From: Schistosoma haematobium
Taxonomy: Eukaryota; Platyhelminthes; Trematoda; Strigeidida; Schistosomatidae
Length of the DNA stretch: 64,000 nt
Assembly (NCBI RefSeq): GCF_000699445.3
Contig: NC_067198.1
Coordinates: 34,686,536-34,750,535 of the forward strand
Reading direction: 5' to 3'
In this document: positions 1-11,944 of the stretch, one piece after another
Position numbering within the stretch: position 1 is the first letter of the stretch
How the letters are laid out: each line of letters opens with the position of its first letter
Program-made: the position numbers and the translations under genes
Notes under the pieces: generated by a model
Told to the model about the DNA's origin: nothing
Databases searched by the model: none
What the model saw: the letters and a program-made list of their open reading frames with translations, nothing else

Positions 1-203
1 AATGTATTTGTTAACCAGCACGAATATGTCACGCTATGTAGTAGCTCAACGGAAAGTGTCTTCAAGGTCAATGACTAAAACAACACGTACAGTCATTTAA
101 TGATGAATGTACATACAGTGAAAAATTGACAAAATAAATACAAATAATATCAAAAACTATTTACAAAATAAGCTTGTTAGAGTTATCTCCACACAGAGAA
201 ACA
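1..203 (-). repeat. Dispersed repeat cut by the window edge
   Basis: The reverse complement matches 29300-29495 through stretches such as AAGCTTATTTTGTAAA and GTCAATTTTTCACTG, with many substitutions. The match reaches position 1, so the repeat continues outside the window. Confidence 0.6.
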
Positions 204-3200
204 ATAGATATTGAATATGTGATTACATATGAAGTGTTACAAATACATACATTATTGAATATAAGTGTGACTATAGTATCTATGATACATGAAACTAGCG
301 TTAGATGTCGGAATTTCGCTTATCGAAGATTTACAAATATGAGTCCTCCTATTTCCCTTCATTTACCATAAATGTGAAAATTTGTAATTGTCTTATTGTG
401 TTGCATTAAATTACCTAAATCAAAATTCCCAAATCTGTCTAAAACGTGCTGCAGTAGTCACTAGTGCACAAGAGTATGAAGGTGTGAATCTATGTGAGCA
501 TACATCACATGTATTATCCTACCAAGTTTATCAAAATTTGTGTTTTATGAATATTGTCGTCTTTGTCTTTATCGTTACAGAACTAAGTGTTGTTTTCATA
601 AATGGAGCTAATTCAATTAGCTCTTGAAATGTGGAAAATAACAAGTATCCATTTGAAGAATTTAGCTAGTCAACGTCAGTGACCGTGTAATTTAGGGTGA
701 GAAAATTTTATGATCATACTTTTATATGTGGTCTTGTTCACATTAATGAATTCAGTTCTGAATTATTTACTCTTTTCATTTTTTTGAGACTTACTACAAT
801 GTAACACGTACGTGAGATTATGAAGTCCTGCAGAAGTAAGAATTATAGTTGTAGATGATGTCTTCGTCTTTTTCTTTTTGGAGTATTCAAAGTGAACTAG
901 TAAAGAAATTATATTCATGTATTTAAGTTGTTTGCATGAAATCAACTAATGACAGTACTGAAAAATTATCGAAATACGATTTATAACTGACGACTTATAC
1001 TTTTACCTTCTGTTTTTTTTTAAAATATTACTTATTTCTTTTGATCGGATGTTTTGTTATTGTTGAGAACGTTAGATCCCCAGAGTTCACTTGGAAAAGG
1101 TCTTAATTTTGCAATTTTATTCTTAAAATTTGAATTTCATGTTTTCGCGCCAAGAGACGTTTAATTGACCTACAGCTTACAGTTCCCACTCGGAAATCTT
1201 TGACTGTCATTGGTTGACGGACTTTTTAGCACTCTAATTTGTGGTTCTCTCAAGGGCGTTTCTATCATTGTATAAATAAGCTTGATTTGTGTGCTTAGTG
1301 ACCTCATATTTTCTCTACGCCTCATCAAGACTTCTTGAGCTAGTTAGCAAGGCTGGAGACAACAGATTAGAATAGCCTATCATGTCATTTTATCTTGACC
1401 TTCGTTCCGTTTACCGAGTAAGGTGAACTCGTAATAACATTCAAGCATATTGGTTATCACTACTGTTATATAACTTTTCTCAGTAAATTTAATATACTAT
1501 TTCCTATTTTTTCATAAAGCAACTATTTTCAACCGTTATATCCCTACTAAATAAATAAAATCATTTTTGATATAAATAGAAATATCGAAAGACAGGGACA
1601 TTATCAAATATACTAATGTCAGTGTGTAGGTTTAGTATTATTCTAGTTACCAGTTCACTAAAATCGTATTTAACTATTGTCGAATTTATTAGATTTTTGT
1701 GTTGTTTAATTACAACTGATAATTAACGCAAAGGAATTTTTTATCAGGCTCTTAATGTAATATCAATAAAAAGGATCACATTCCTAGTCTATATCATACG
1801 AAATAAAAGAAACTATGCACTTGGTTAACAAATGTGGTATGTCCTAATTACTGGTTATAGTGTATAAATTTAGTGATAAGTGTAGGTGTATCTGTTTTGT
1901 TGAGCTTAAAAAAGTTTTCTTAATTGTTCATTAGGCTATTATAAAAGAGTTGGTAGTAAGAGATTTAGATAAGATGATATTTCCAATAGAGATCATTCCT
2001 TGTGAAGATATCTTTGGTATGACCCACTTACACTAGTTACTCATTATTTACTGAATATTATATGGTAAAGATTTTAAAGATACAAAGCATATAGTAAGTA
2101 TCTGTATTTTACTTCGTGTAACACTTAGCACAATTTTATCGTACGATCATCAGCCGTATCCTTATTAGATGAGTGGTACGTTTGTTCAATAATGCTCATT
2201 CAAGTTTCATATGGAGGGTTGATTCTCTAAAGTATCTCATAGTGGCAATACTTTTTCGTACTCAAAGTTTTATGTAGAAAAAAGTTCGACTGAGGGTAGT
2301 TTATCATGTATGCCGGTAAAACAACCTTCATAAACTAACTAGCAATCAAAGGGAATATTGGAAATTTTAAAGCAATAGCTGGTAGTGTATTTTTAAACTA
2401 GAAGACTGCTGGGTTATATATCCTGATAACTATATCAAATCGAATCTTCCTTATATAAACGTAAGTTTTGTGGTTTTCATCTCGGAGTATACATATCTCA
2501 CTAAATTTCATGTTACGAAAAACTAAGGTGAAACCCATTAGTAAATTGTGCCTCGATTTCACTTTACTTAGTAAGGTTATCCATGAATATCTTATGATTG
2601 ACAAACTAGGAGAATTTTCATGAGAACGACATTCTATTTTGATCATTTTCTTCAGGTGACTACAAAATCAAAATTAGAAACATACTAAGGGAAAGTCTAT
2701 CGTTAACATCATCCAGTGTGTAAGCCGATAACGAAGGCTAAATCAGTTTACTCGCTTTTAAGCAATACTTTAGATCTTTAGTTTAATATTATTCCCCAAA
2801 TGTCAATACACGAACAGGTCGAAAAGCATTTGAACATTCCTGTCTATGGTGATAGACCATTTAATTTCACAATTATTCCACCTCTTGACCAGCCACATAA
2901 TTCGAATCCTTTATATACACAGTGCTCTTTCTTTGTACCAAATTATATTTACTTGTATCTTAAGCAATGGATTATGGTCATTTACGGACCAAAATAATAG
3001 GCATCAATGATTCAAATCTAATGAGCACTATGGATTTCATTGAGATTCTTGATTTGCCTTGGCGGTGAATGTCTATAATATTTGCCTAAAACTATAGCAC
3101 TGATTCCATAGGTTTGAAATGATATTACTCGAATGTAACGTTTACAACGACTAAGTAACATCTCCACAATATGCTTCTTTTTATCACACAAATAGTGTCA

Positions 3201-3748
3201 CATCAAATATATCTTCAGAATATTTGATACAACAATCAGAAACTAAATTATAATTGATTACAACTAATGCAGTTGATTTCTCGGCAAAACTATAATTTAC
3301 GGACGAACTAATCGGACATAAGTTAACAGTTCTTGACATTTGGAGCTAAATTCATTCATCTATTTGACTAAATAGAGTTTTGGTATTTGAGCTGATATCA
3401 GTTCGTAATGAAAATCATAAATCTAATTCCTAATCCTAACCATAAACTGTAACTCATAATCTTTATTCTTCACACTGCTTTGTAGCCCTCATTTAGCCCT
3501 AGTAACTAGGTGAATATTCTCAAGGTCACTAGGGCGTCGCTCATAGGTCTTCCATAAATAACAGTCTCACCGATTTCTCTTTAATGAACAAAGTTAGGAA
3601 GATGCTAAAAACTGTTTAGTTGATTATTTTTAATGTTGAAAATCTAACTGACATATGTAACCAAGCCATTTTTTTTACATCGAAATGATCGACGATCATA
3701 TGATATTATCCTTAGCTCTCGTCACAACTTAGCTTCATAATTATTAAT
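204..3748. other. No gene recognised
   Basis: AT-rich DNA with only short chance frames on both strands. The 65-codon frame at 2800-2997 has no family likeness and no splice context. Confidence 0.5.
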
Positions 3749-3943
3749 AATATTCATTAGTATCAGAAGGGGTTTTGTGGATATTATAATAATTTCAGTG
3801 GTTGAAATCATGAGTCAATTAAAGCTAGATCACCATGGGAAACATAGAAGCACTGAACAGCTGTTTCGTCCTATGGTGGGACTCCTCAGCATTGCACATC
3901 CACGATCCCACCTCGCGAGATTCGAACCCAGGACCTATCAGTT
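3749..3943 (-). mobile_element. Hammerhead SINE, family 1, minus-strand part of an inverted pair
   Basis: Contains, read on the minus strand, a B-box-like GGGTTCGAATC of the tRNA-derived head, a hammerhead (3850-3895), the GATTTCAACC tail and CCACAAAACCCCTTCTGATA. At about 3944 it switches to a plus-strand piece of the same element. Confidence 0.8.
3850..3895 (-). ncRNA. Hammerhead ribozyme motif with covarying stem III
   Basis: Minus strand: CTGAGGA core, stem II GTCC/GGAC, GAAA, stem III ACAG/CTGT, cleavage triplet GTT, stem I GCAATG against CAGTGC with one mismatch. Compared with other copies (ACGG/CCGT), stem III has a paired double change. NUH rules permit GUU. Confidence 0.6.
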
Positions 3944-4013
3944 CCACAATAGGATGATACGGCAGTCCAGTGATTCCAGCTTTTCCATGGTGGTCTAACT
4001 TCAATTAACTCAT
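3944..4013 (+). mobile_element. Hammerhead SINE fragment, plus-strand part
   Basis: Begins inside the hammerhead (AATAGGATGATACGGCAGTCC) and runs through TTTTCCATGGTGGTCTAACT to the tail. It is fused head-to-head to the minus-strand copy. Confidence 0.7.
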
Positions 4014-4342
4014 ATTCACAACCGTTAAAATTAATATTTATTACTTGAAAATATATTTATGTAGTAAGAAAGGAAGCAATTCAGCGAAGATTCTCTTCTC
4101 GACAATTCTTATTTGCTTATACACTACAATCGTATTTATATATATTTATAATTAATTAACCTATTTTCTTATATCAGTTCTAAAAAATTTCAATATAAAT
4201 AAGAAAAACCTAATGGTGAATTCTCGGCTTACATTAATGAACATTGATGATCCAAATTTTTCAAGGTCGTATAAACGAAGAAATGTCTTTTAAATGAAAA
4301 CTGACAAACTGAAAATAAATATAAACATGTATTCATTTGTAC

Positions 4343-4407
4343 TACCACTACTACTACTACTACTACTACCACTACTACCTACCTTCCTACCTACCTACCT
4401 ACCTACC
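4343..4407 (+). repeat. (CTA)n / (CTAC)n microsatellite
   Basis: ACTACTACTACTACTACTAC followed by CTACCTACCTACCTACC: two adjoining simple repeats. Confidence 0.9.
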
Positions 4408-5002
4408 TTTAAGCAAGCAAACAAACAAAACTAAGTTTTGAAAATAACAAATATCAATTTAGTTTATTTTTTTATATTCATTAAAAAGGTCAATGTTTTA
4501 ACATATGAGAGAAATTACTGGCATTTAATTATTGAACAATGAAACTGATAGTTTATTACTTAGTTATACACATAAAACGTCTCTTTATTTAATAAAACAA
4601 ATTCAAAATATTTACTTTTATAAACCTTAATAATAATAATAATGATAGTCACATCAACGATAATGATGATAATAACGATAACAGTTTAAGCTCAAAATCT
4701 CTTTGTATAAGATAAACTTATTAATGATAAATTAATTCTGTAATCAACATAGAAGTAATTAGAATAGATTAAGTCAATCAGTTTACTGCAATTTAAAGAA
4801 TGACCATTTTTGTAATAATAAATTATAATTTATTTCAATTTACCTAAATTAGAACAAGATATATTGATGAATAGTATTGTTTATTGATAGATCTTTGATC
4901 CATTAGAATATTTACGTGTATATTTGGAAAATATTAGATCAATCAAAGAAATTTATGAAATCAATGATAATCATAAAATAAGGATCAAACAACTGATCAT
5001 AA

Positions 5003-5101
5003 TTTCACAGGTTGAAATCATGAGTCGATTGAAGCTAGACCACCATGGAAAACCTGGAAGCACTGGACGGCCGTTTCGTCCTATTGTGGGACACCTCAGC
5101 T
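5003..5101 (-). mobile_element. Hammerhead SINE fragment, family 1
   Basis: Minus-strand tail and hammerhead 3' half (core reads CTGAGGT, last core base changed), truncated at about 5101 where a plus-strand copy starts. Confidence 0.75.
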
Positions 5102-5545
5102 TCAAATGACTCATGATCTCAACTATTGAAATTACTATGATATCCACAAAAACCTCTTCTGATATTAATCAACATATTCTCACTAGTGACTGGCTCCAAG
5201 AGGTATTTTCTGGAGTTCTAGTGAGAAGCAGTGATCAGTGGGGCTCAATCGGGTCTGTTGTGAGATAGTAGCTGACGGATGACAATGGTAGATGTGTCGC
5301 TCAATTTCATGGATTAGTTGAAGTTAGACATTCACACTGCTGGGTGCCAGCTCAGTGGTCTAATAGCTTAACAACCGTACGCGAGACTGATAAGTCCTGG
5401 GTCCGAATCTCGCGAGGCAGAATCGTGGATGAGCACTGCTGAGGGTTTCCACAGTAGGACGAAACGGCTATCCAGTGCTTCCAGGTTTTCCATGGTGGTT
5501 CAGCTTCAACTGACTCATGATCTCAACCATTGAAATTCTTATAAA
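5102..5545 (+). mobile_element. Hammerhead SINE, family 1, full 404-bp unit
   Basis: The tail motif TGACTCATGATCTCAAC occurs at 5107 and again at 5511, enclosing one complete 404-bp unit: tail, linker (TCTGTTGTGAGATAGTAG), tRNA-like head (CAGCTCAGTGGTCTAATAGC then GGGTCCGAATCTC), hammerhead (5432-5478) and the next tail. The hammerhead core is damaged (CTGAGGG, irregular stem II). Confidence 0.8.
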
Positions 5546-7615
5546 ATTAATAAACGAGCATCTTAAGGAAGTTATTAGTATACTACAGTTTTATCAGTAA
5601 CATATTCACTAATGCTTTATCAAATGTTGAAAATGAGAACTGTTAAATCAATTCAACAATGTACACCAAGCAATCATGTTCACTTGTGAGGAAGAACTAG
5701 ACATCGAAAATAAAGAATATTTGAGCGAACAATTGTTTTTCATAACTATATCATCCGGCTTTATAATTATAAGTCCATAATTATTGTGATATTTTACAAA
5801 GGCTAAAATAAGGTATGTATTAATGAATTTTACGATGTTATATGCTGAAAATGGTGAACGTTTGCATTTGTTACAAAATAAATACCTCAAAATTGTGTTA
5901 CTTACAAATCAGTAAGGTCATTTAATAAAGGTCAGAATGATTTGTAATAAAGTGTCAAGTCATAATTCGTATAATAGTAATATAACAAAATAAAAAAATC
6001 GTATCAGTAAAATGCATAGTAGAAGTATTTCATCTTGTTAATCGAGGTAATCATGATAATAATAATGGTAGTAATTAGATATCATTTTGCAATTCCTCCA
6101 TATCCTGCTTATTCTTAAAGATGGAACTATTAGTAGAGGAACATATTGAAAAGTTCATCTGCGGTCGGTACATTATTTCTCGCCCCGTAGCCATTCTTTA
6201 CAGGAAAAGAACTAATTAGGTGCCCTACAACGAGAACTGGAAAGATATACTCAGAAGACATTATAGACAAAATTAGAGTTTACACAAATGCTGTTTGGAA
6301 AGATTTGTCTTGAAGATATTCTGTGAAAGTACAATAAACAGGAAAATGGAAACACAACCTATTCGTGAGACACTTTTTTTCTTGAAGCTGCGATTCGATG
6401 GTAGCATGGCTGGTGATTTGCTACGAAACAGATGAACCATAGTGGTGAAAAGAACTTTTAATGCAGCTGATCCATGTTATTAAATTTTTAATAATAGGGT
6501 TTCCCTAACTCAAGAATCAATTACTTGACTTCGCTACATCAGTATATATTAACCATTTCTGGTGCTCATGTGGAGAAGATATATCTTGGGCATGAATAGA
6601 CAACACGAACAACGAATTAGCAAGTGTCTCACTTCGTAGTTTGAAAAGGGTCATACGAAATCAATATACAGCTCTTGTTTACCCCATTTGGCAGATAGTG
6701 GTAGGGTATTAGAAAGGAATAAAGTATTCAGAGTTATTTTTAAAAATTCTTCAAATTTTCTGAATGGGGTTTGTTCTCGTCTATTACATATGATGGAGAT
6801 CGCAAAGATTTGGACTAAGAAACCCAAACTTTTAGTTCAGAAATATTTTGTTCTATCGCTTCCAATTTCTAAGTTAAAGGAAATCTAACAGACATATTTA
6901 TGATTGTTTTCTAACTTGCGTTTATTTCTCTTCGCACCTTTACCATCAACATACCTAAAGTGACTATTTATACGCTTATTATGTAATTTTTAACGATAAC
7001 AATGTCAATATGGGAGGTTGTAAAGATTATTGAATCTTCATGGTTTACTTCATGGACTGATCTCGGTTTATAATTTCTTATTTCTCAATTTAATGCAGGT
7101 AATGTTTTATCTTTGACTACTACAAAATTTCCTGTGATATGATTCATTGACTTCGTTCTTCATTCGAAGGATGTTTAAACAATTATTCATGAGTAACATT
7201 AGTAAATGAGCCTACTCTAATTGTGTTTTCTATACCATAGGGTTATCCAGTATACAATGTACTGGTATAATAAACTTTTGTTAGTATTTTGATGCTATAT
7301 TAATTAACTTCGAAAGATACACTACATAAAATAATGAGTTAAGGATTTTCAGTAGACTAACGAAAGGTGTATTAGGCTTGGGAAATGCACTAGTCATTGC
7401 AAAAATAAATGCACTGAATAAAGATTTCAATTTACGAAGGGTGAATTCTTTTAGGGTTTATTATAAAGGAATATTAGTTCATTTTATTGACAGCTATTTA
7501 TAGAATATCTTACTGTTCAGTTATTTTCACACTGACTCTTTTCATTTGATATGACACTATTTGTTACACTGATACTTTTCAAGAATTGAATTTATCAAAA
7601 TATCCAATGTTATTA
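5546..7615. other. No gene recognised
   Basis: Scattered short frames. 6120-6660 is slightly less AT-rich and reads like eroded repeat sequence, but no motif is identifiable. Confidence 0.5.
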
Positions 7616-7620
7616 CATCC

Positions 7621-7991
7621 TGTTATGGATGCTGAGGAAAAATAGACCAATAATTATCATGTTAATTCCAATGGTGTCCTTGGACTTTAAATGGACATTT
7701 CCTATTGGTCGATATCTGTTCACTTGTTGATTATTGTACAAAATGTTGTTTTCTATTTTATGGTACGATGTGGTATGCTTGATTGGTATATAAACAAAGT
7801 ATGTTTGAAATATAATGATTCATAACTCAGAGGCTGTGACTTGCGTTCTAGACTCAACTGGCTGGGCTAGACAGGGAAGCGAGACCAATCAGGGCACTAG
7901 GTCGTCCTTACGTGTTTACGTGTCACTGTCCACTGTAATCGATCGATATAAACGCTGCTTATCAAAACCTTCAGTCCCACCCGTTACAACA
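7621..7991 (+). repeat. Solo LTR with 5-bp target duplication
   Basis: A 371-bp sequence starting TGTTATGGATG and ending CGTTACAACA, bracketed by CATCC at 7616-7620 and 7992-7996. A TATAAA box sits at 7789-7794. A related copy with its own target duplication is at 55025-55372, which fixes the boundaries. Recombination between two LTRs of a full element is the usual origin. The 71-codon open frame inside is not a gene. Confidence 0.85.
7789..7794 (+). promoter_or_regulatory. TATA box of the solo LTR
   Basis: GATTGGTATATAAACAAAG, conserved at the same place in the second copy (55191-55196). It is the likely core promoter of the parent retrotransposon. Confidence 0.5.
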
Positions 7992-8242
7992 CATCCGTAT
8001 TATTCACGATTATCCAAGAAATCGAAATAAATTTTTCCTAATTAATAAGTCTCATCTTTTTAAGTTTTCACTCGGAATTCACTCTCAAATAAATATTTTG
8101 AACGTAACAAACACATCGCCACCTAATCAACATTTAAACTCTTACTAATATTGATATCAACATAATATCCCTTGATTAAGTTATTAGCGATCTGAGTTGA
8201 ATAGGTCAGTGTATAATGCGCTAATGTTTAAAACGAAAGATA

Positions 8243-8375
8243 TAGTGTTTGAGACCCGGTCGGAACATGAACACCAGGATGCAAATACATATAACTAATG
8301 ATTCTTTACTTGAAAAAAAAAGATGTATCCTAGATTCCACTTCTAGCTACAGCCCATCTATTCTAACAAACGTTT
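8243..8375 (+). repeat. Sm-alpha-like hammerhead repeat fragment, family 2
   Basis: GAGACCCGGTCGGAACATGA, CACCAGGATGCAAATACATA and later ATCCTAGATTCCACTTCTAGC match the flanks of the family-2 copy at 26878, but the ribozyme core between them is lost. Confidence 0.5.
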
Positions 8376-8572
8376 GACAGTGATTTATGAAACGCAACTA
8401 CCTTCAGCAAATGAAAGTATACTCATAATACAGTAAAAAAATTAAAATTATACGGTTCAACAATCTGTTTTTCTTTCATAATGAATTTTGCATATCCAAT
8501 AAAAATATTTCATTTATAGTATTTCCGTTTGTTTTTAATGTTGGTACAATTACTTCTAATAATACCATAAAC

Positions 8573-8573
8573 A

Positions 8574-8616
<43 letters not shown>
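8573..8616 (+). repeat. (TAA)n microsatellite
   Basis: About fifteen TAA units, just 3' of the dynein light chain exon on the other strand. It creates a poly-leucine open frame that is not a gene. Confidence 0.95.
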
Positions 8617-8617
<1 letters not shown>

Positions 8618-8638
8618 GGTTGGATAGAATGATTCTCG

Positions 8639-11600
8639 TTAACCTGATTTAAATAGAAGAAATGATCTATCTCCAAGAAAAAAATATAAAAAACCTTGTT
8701 CTTCATATGAAACGTCACTAGAAATTGAAGAAAAAAAAATCAAAAAATAAGAAATCGATTAAATTAATTATTGATTATTCATTGATATATTGTACAAAAT
8801 TATCAAATTCTATTTCAAATAAAAAGAGAATGCTGATCAATTTTCAAATGTAAAAATCAAAAAAAATTATTGATTCATATGAAATTTTGTAGAAAAATAT
8901 TTTGAGAAATAAGAAATTTTAATTTTAACTGACGAGTCTCAAATAGGATGAAACACACGTCCTAGATTCCACTGCTAGCCACTATCTACCATTGCTCACA
9001 AAAAGCTTGTGAATTAAGGCAATATCGAGGCATACGCGCAGTATGCACATATGCCGATAACAGACTGATCAATTGCAGTCTTAAACCCCAATGAGAAGAT
9101 ACAAGCTAAATAATACCAAGCGAACTAATTACTTTCTGTTTCTAGATTTATTCAGTTATTGTTGTGAGAAAATGCACAAAAACTTGATATACATAAATTG
9201 TAATTACAACAACATACACTATATTACACATTTCTAAAACATAGATACAGTTCTATAATTCAGAATTATTGAATAAATACCATAAATGAATATAAGGAAT
9301 TCCAACAAAATCGTTGTTATTTGTACTAACCCATTTGCAATTGAATCGTATTATGAATTAATACGACAAAACATAATACACAAAGGTTTACTCTAAGTAA
9401 AATATACGAAATCATTTAAGAAATCGGGCTTTATTATTGTCATCATGAATAGGAGTCCATAACGAGTCATCAAACATTCGAATTTTTATCACTTGATTAA
9501 TATTCAATTTGTTTCCAAGATGTAATAAAGATTCATCGGTAAAATGTATCATACAATCCCGAGAAATCTTTTTTTTTATCTCAGACAAATGATTTGGGTT
9601 TAGTTGAGTCGTTCTTAAAGGATGGTTTATTTGGGAATTTTTAAATGTTATTTTAAACAATATAATTGACGTCTAATTCGGCACAAATGAAATAAAAGTT
9701 GAGGAAATCTACTAATTTGATGTTTTTCATAATAAATTAATCAGAAATACCATTTTTTTAATATGGCAGACTAAAATCAGTCGCAGATGATCAAGTGGTT
9801 CTTCTGTTAGGTTTTCGGTGTTAATTAGCTACAGGTCTTGAGCCTACATTTGGTGCTTGCCGGCCTTCGTCAACAAGAGGCATCTACAACCTCGATGAAG
9901 TTGTTGCTATCTGTGTATATTCAACCTGAAACACTGGTTTTCACAGTCATATATGTAAGTATTGGGTTACTTGGGTCACGATCAACTTTAAAATGTGGGC
10001 TTATAGTCTCCTCCCAATCGCCTCAAATCATTTATCATAGAAACATATTGGGTGAGATATTGGATTGCAACTTGATTGATAAAACTTAATCTTTGTCAAG
10101 AACTAAACAAAATATACATGCTGGTTACTATTCCATATACGGACATATTTAAAAATATTTTAGGCTATGACTAATCTTATCAGTCGAAAATCAATATTGA
10201 CGTACATGTATGTAACCATAATGATCGAAGTTACAAGAGACATTCAATCAAATCAAGATTTGGTACAATAATTTTCAGATTAAAATCTTAGTTATTTAAT
10301 AACCAAACTGTTAAATCAAAGTTTGAGCTTTTGTTTAATTTTATTCACTGATCGTTGTGCTCGTCTGTTTTGAGAATCACTACTGTCCAAATGCTAATAA
10401 TTCATTTTTTGTTGTTGTAAAATCCACATAGATTTCCGTTTTTATATAAGTAACTTGATTAGATTGAGCTTATTATTGAAATTTAGTTAGAATTCAACAA
10501 AATGTTCAATTAAAGGTTAATGACATTAGTATCAGAAAGGGTTTTGTGGATATTATAGTAATTTCAATAGTTGAGATCATGAGTCAATTGAAGCTAGATT
10601 GCCATGGAAGACCTGGAAGCACTGGACGGCCGATTCGTCCTACTGTGAGACTCCTCAGTACTGTACATCCACGGTCCCACCTCTCGAGATTCGAACACAG
10701 GACCTATCATTCTCGCGCGCGATCGATTAACCACTAGACCACTGTGCCGGAGTCCGACGATGTTATTATCTAACTTCAATTAATCCACGAAATTGAGCGA
10801 CATATCCACCACTGTCTTCAGTGAATTGATATCTCACAACAGACCCGAACGAATTATACTGATTACTGCTTCTCACAAGAATTCCAGTAAATATCTCTTG
10901 AAGCGAGTCACTAATGAGCATATGTTGATTGACATCAGAAGGGGTTTTTGTGAATATTATAGTGATTTCAATGGTTGAGATCATGAGCCAATTAAAGCTA
11001 GACCACCATGGAAAACCTGGGAACACTGACATTGTTTTAATAAATTTTACTGATCTTTTCAACAGTCTATTAAATAGTGAATGGTTAATTGGATGAAGTC
11101 GAAAATATGGCATGATTTTATATTTTATCCAAGATATTGATGAGATACTTTTAATTTGTTTTATATAAATATTTAAGTTGATTAATCTCATACGATTAAA
11201 TAGTGATTACGTAATCTGGACTACACAAGCCTGAAAGCTGTTTTTCTTGTTTAGGTTGCATAATAAATAACTGGCAATATGTCTATTGAAGGTTTGGCAA
11301 ACTGAGAAGGTTCATAAGTCTTTTTTTCACATCTATAGGTGTTCTCATCGATAGAGCTTATCGTTTATTTGTGCTAACAGTTCAATTATGCTCTTCATGT
11401 ACAATTACGGACTTGATAAGTTCACAAACTCTCAAAATAGGATATTAAAACTCAAAGACCTTTTACATAACAACTAAGTAGGGTAACTTACTTTTATAAT
11501 TACAACGTTGATATTACTTGATAATTCATTAAAATAAAAGAACCTACATAATTGTCACTAATAGATTACTATAAGAAAAATTAGGGAATTATTCTTTACA

Positions 11601-11829
11601 ATCAAAATTTCAATTAAATTATACTTAAATTTATTTACCTTCCAAACTGTTTTCCAACAATACAATGCCATGTTCTTCCATATTTCAAATTAAAATATTG
11701 TTTTAAATGTGAAGCCATATCTTTATCTATACCATGTTTATCCATTCCATCTGCCGCTACAGTCAAAGCTTCTTCTTGCATATACCGATCCATATCAGAA
11801 TCTTTAATAACGGCGTTCAAATATGACAT
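8639..11829 (-). CDS. Dynein light chain LC8-type, gene 1 (two exons)
   Basis: Encodes an 89-residue LC8 dynein light chain, a small dimeric hub subunit of cytoplasmic dynein that binds short linear motifs in partner proteins. Exon 1 runs from 11829 down to 11639 (63 codons plus AG) and contains the family signature [14 protein letters not shown]. The donor is AAG|GTAAAT. Exon 2 runs from 8717 to 8639 after a polypyrimidine acceptor ending CTAG; it reads SDVSYEEQGFLYFFLGDRS and ends in LLFKSG before TAA, the usual LC8 C-terminus. The serine codon is split AG|T, as in gene 3, and the exon sizes (191 and 79 nt) are identical to gene 3. The intron is 2921 nt and carries hammerhead-SINE fragments. 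Seen: both exons and splice sites. Known: schistosomes have expanded LC8 families, some in the tegument. Inferred: functional gene; which paralogue is unknown. Confidence 0.88.
8925..9115 (+). repeat. Sm-alpha-like hammerhead repeat, family 2
   Basis: ACTGACGAGTCTCAAATAGG, ATGAAACACACGTCCTAGATT and the family-2 tail (GACTGATCAATTGCAGTC). The core is CTGACGA with TGAAAC after a weakened stem II, so activity is doubtful. It lies in the intron of dynein light chain gene 1. Confidence 0.65.
9120..10525. other. Intron of dynein light chain gene 1, nothing else seen
   Basis: Lies between its exons on the minus strand. The frame at 9838-10089 (plus) has a GC-richer start (GGTGCTTGCCGGCC) but no recognisable product. 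Confidence 0.5.
10526..11030 (-). mobile_element. Hammerhead SINE, family 1, more than one tandem unit
   Basis: The tail motif ATCAGAAAGGGTTTTGTGG at 10531 recurs as ATCAGAAGGGGTTTTTGTG at about 10937, again a period near 404-406. The first unit has tRNA-like head and hammerhead (10619-10665). The second stops at AACCTGGGAACACTG before its hammerhead. In the ribozyme the base after GAA is T instead of A, breaking the closing pair of stem III. Confidence 0.8.
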
Positions 11830-11896
11830 AGTGTTGAATAAACAAAACGTTTATATGAATGTTATATATTAAGTTAAATTTCCAAATCAGTGCTAA

Positions 11897-11897
<1 letters not shown>

Positions 11898-11942
<45 letters not shown>
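11898..11942 (+). repeat. (TA)n microsatellite
   Basis: About 45 bases of TA repeat, 70 bases upstream of the start codon of dynein light chain gene 1. Confidence 0.95.

Positions 11943-11944
<2 letters not shown>

Noticed and set aside
8476..8718. 80-codon minus-strand frame with a leucine run
   Set aside because: Wrong frame over dynein light chain exon 2 and a (TAA)n repeat.
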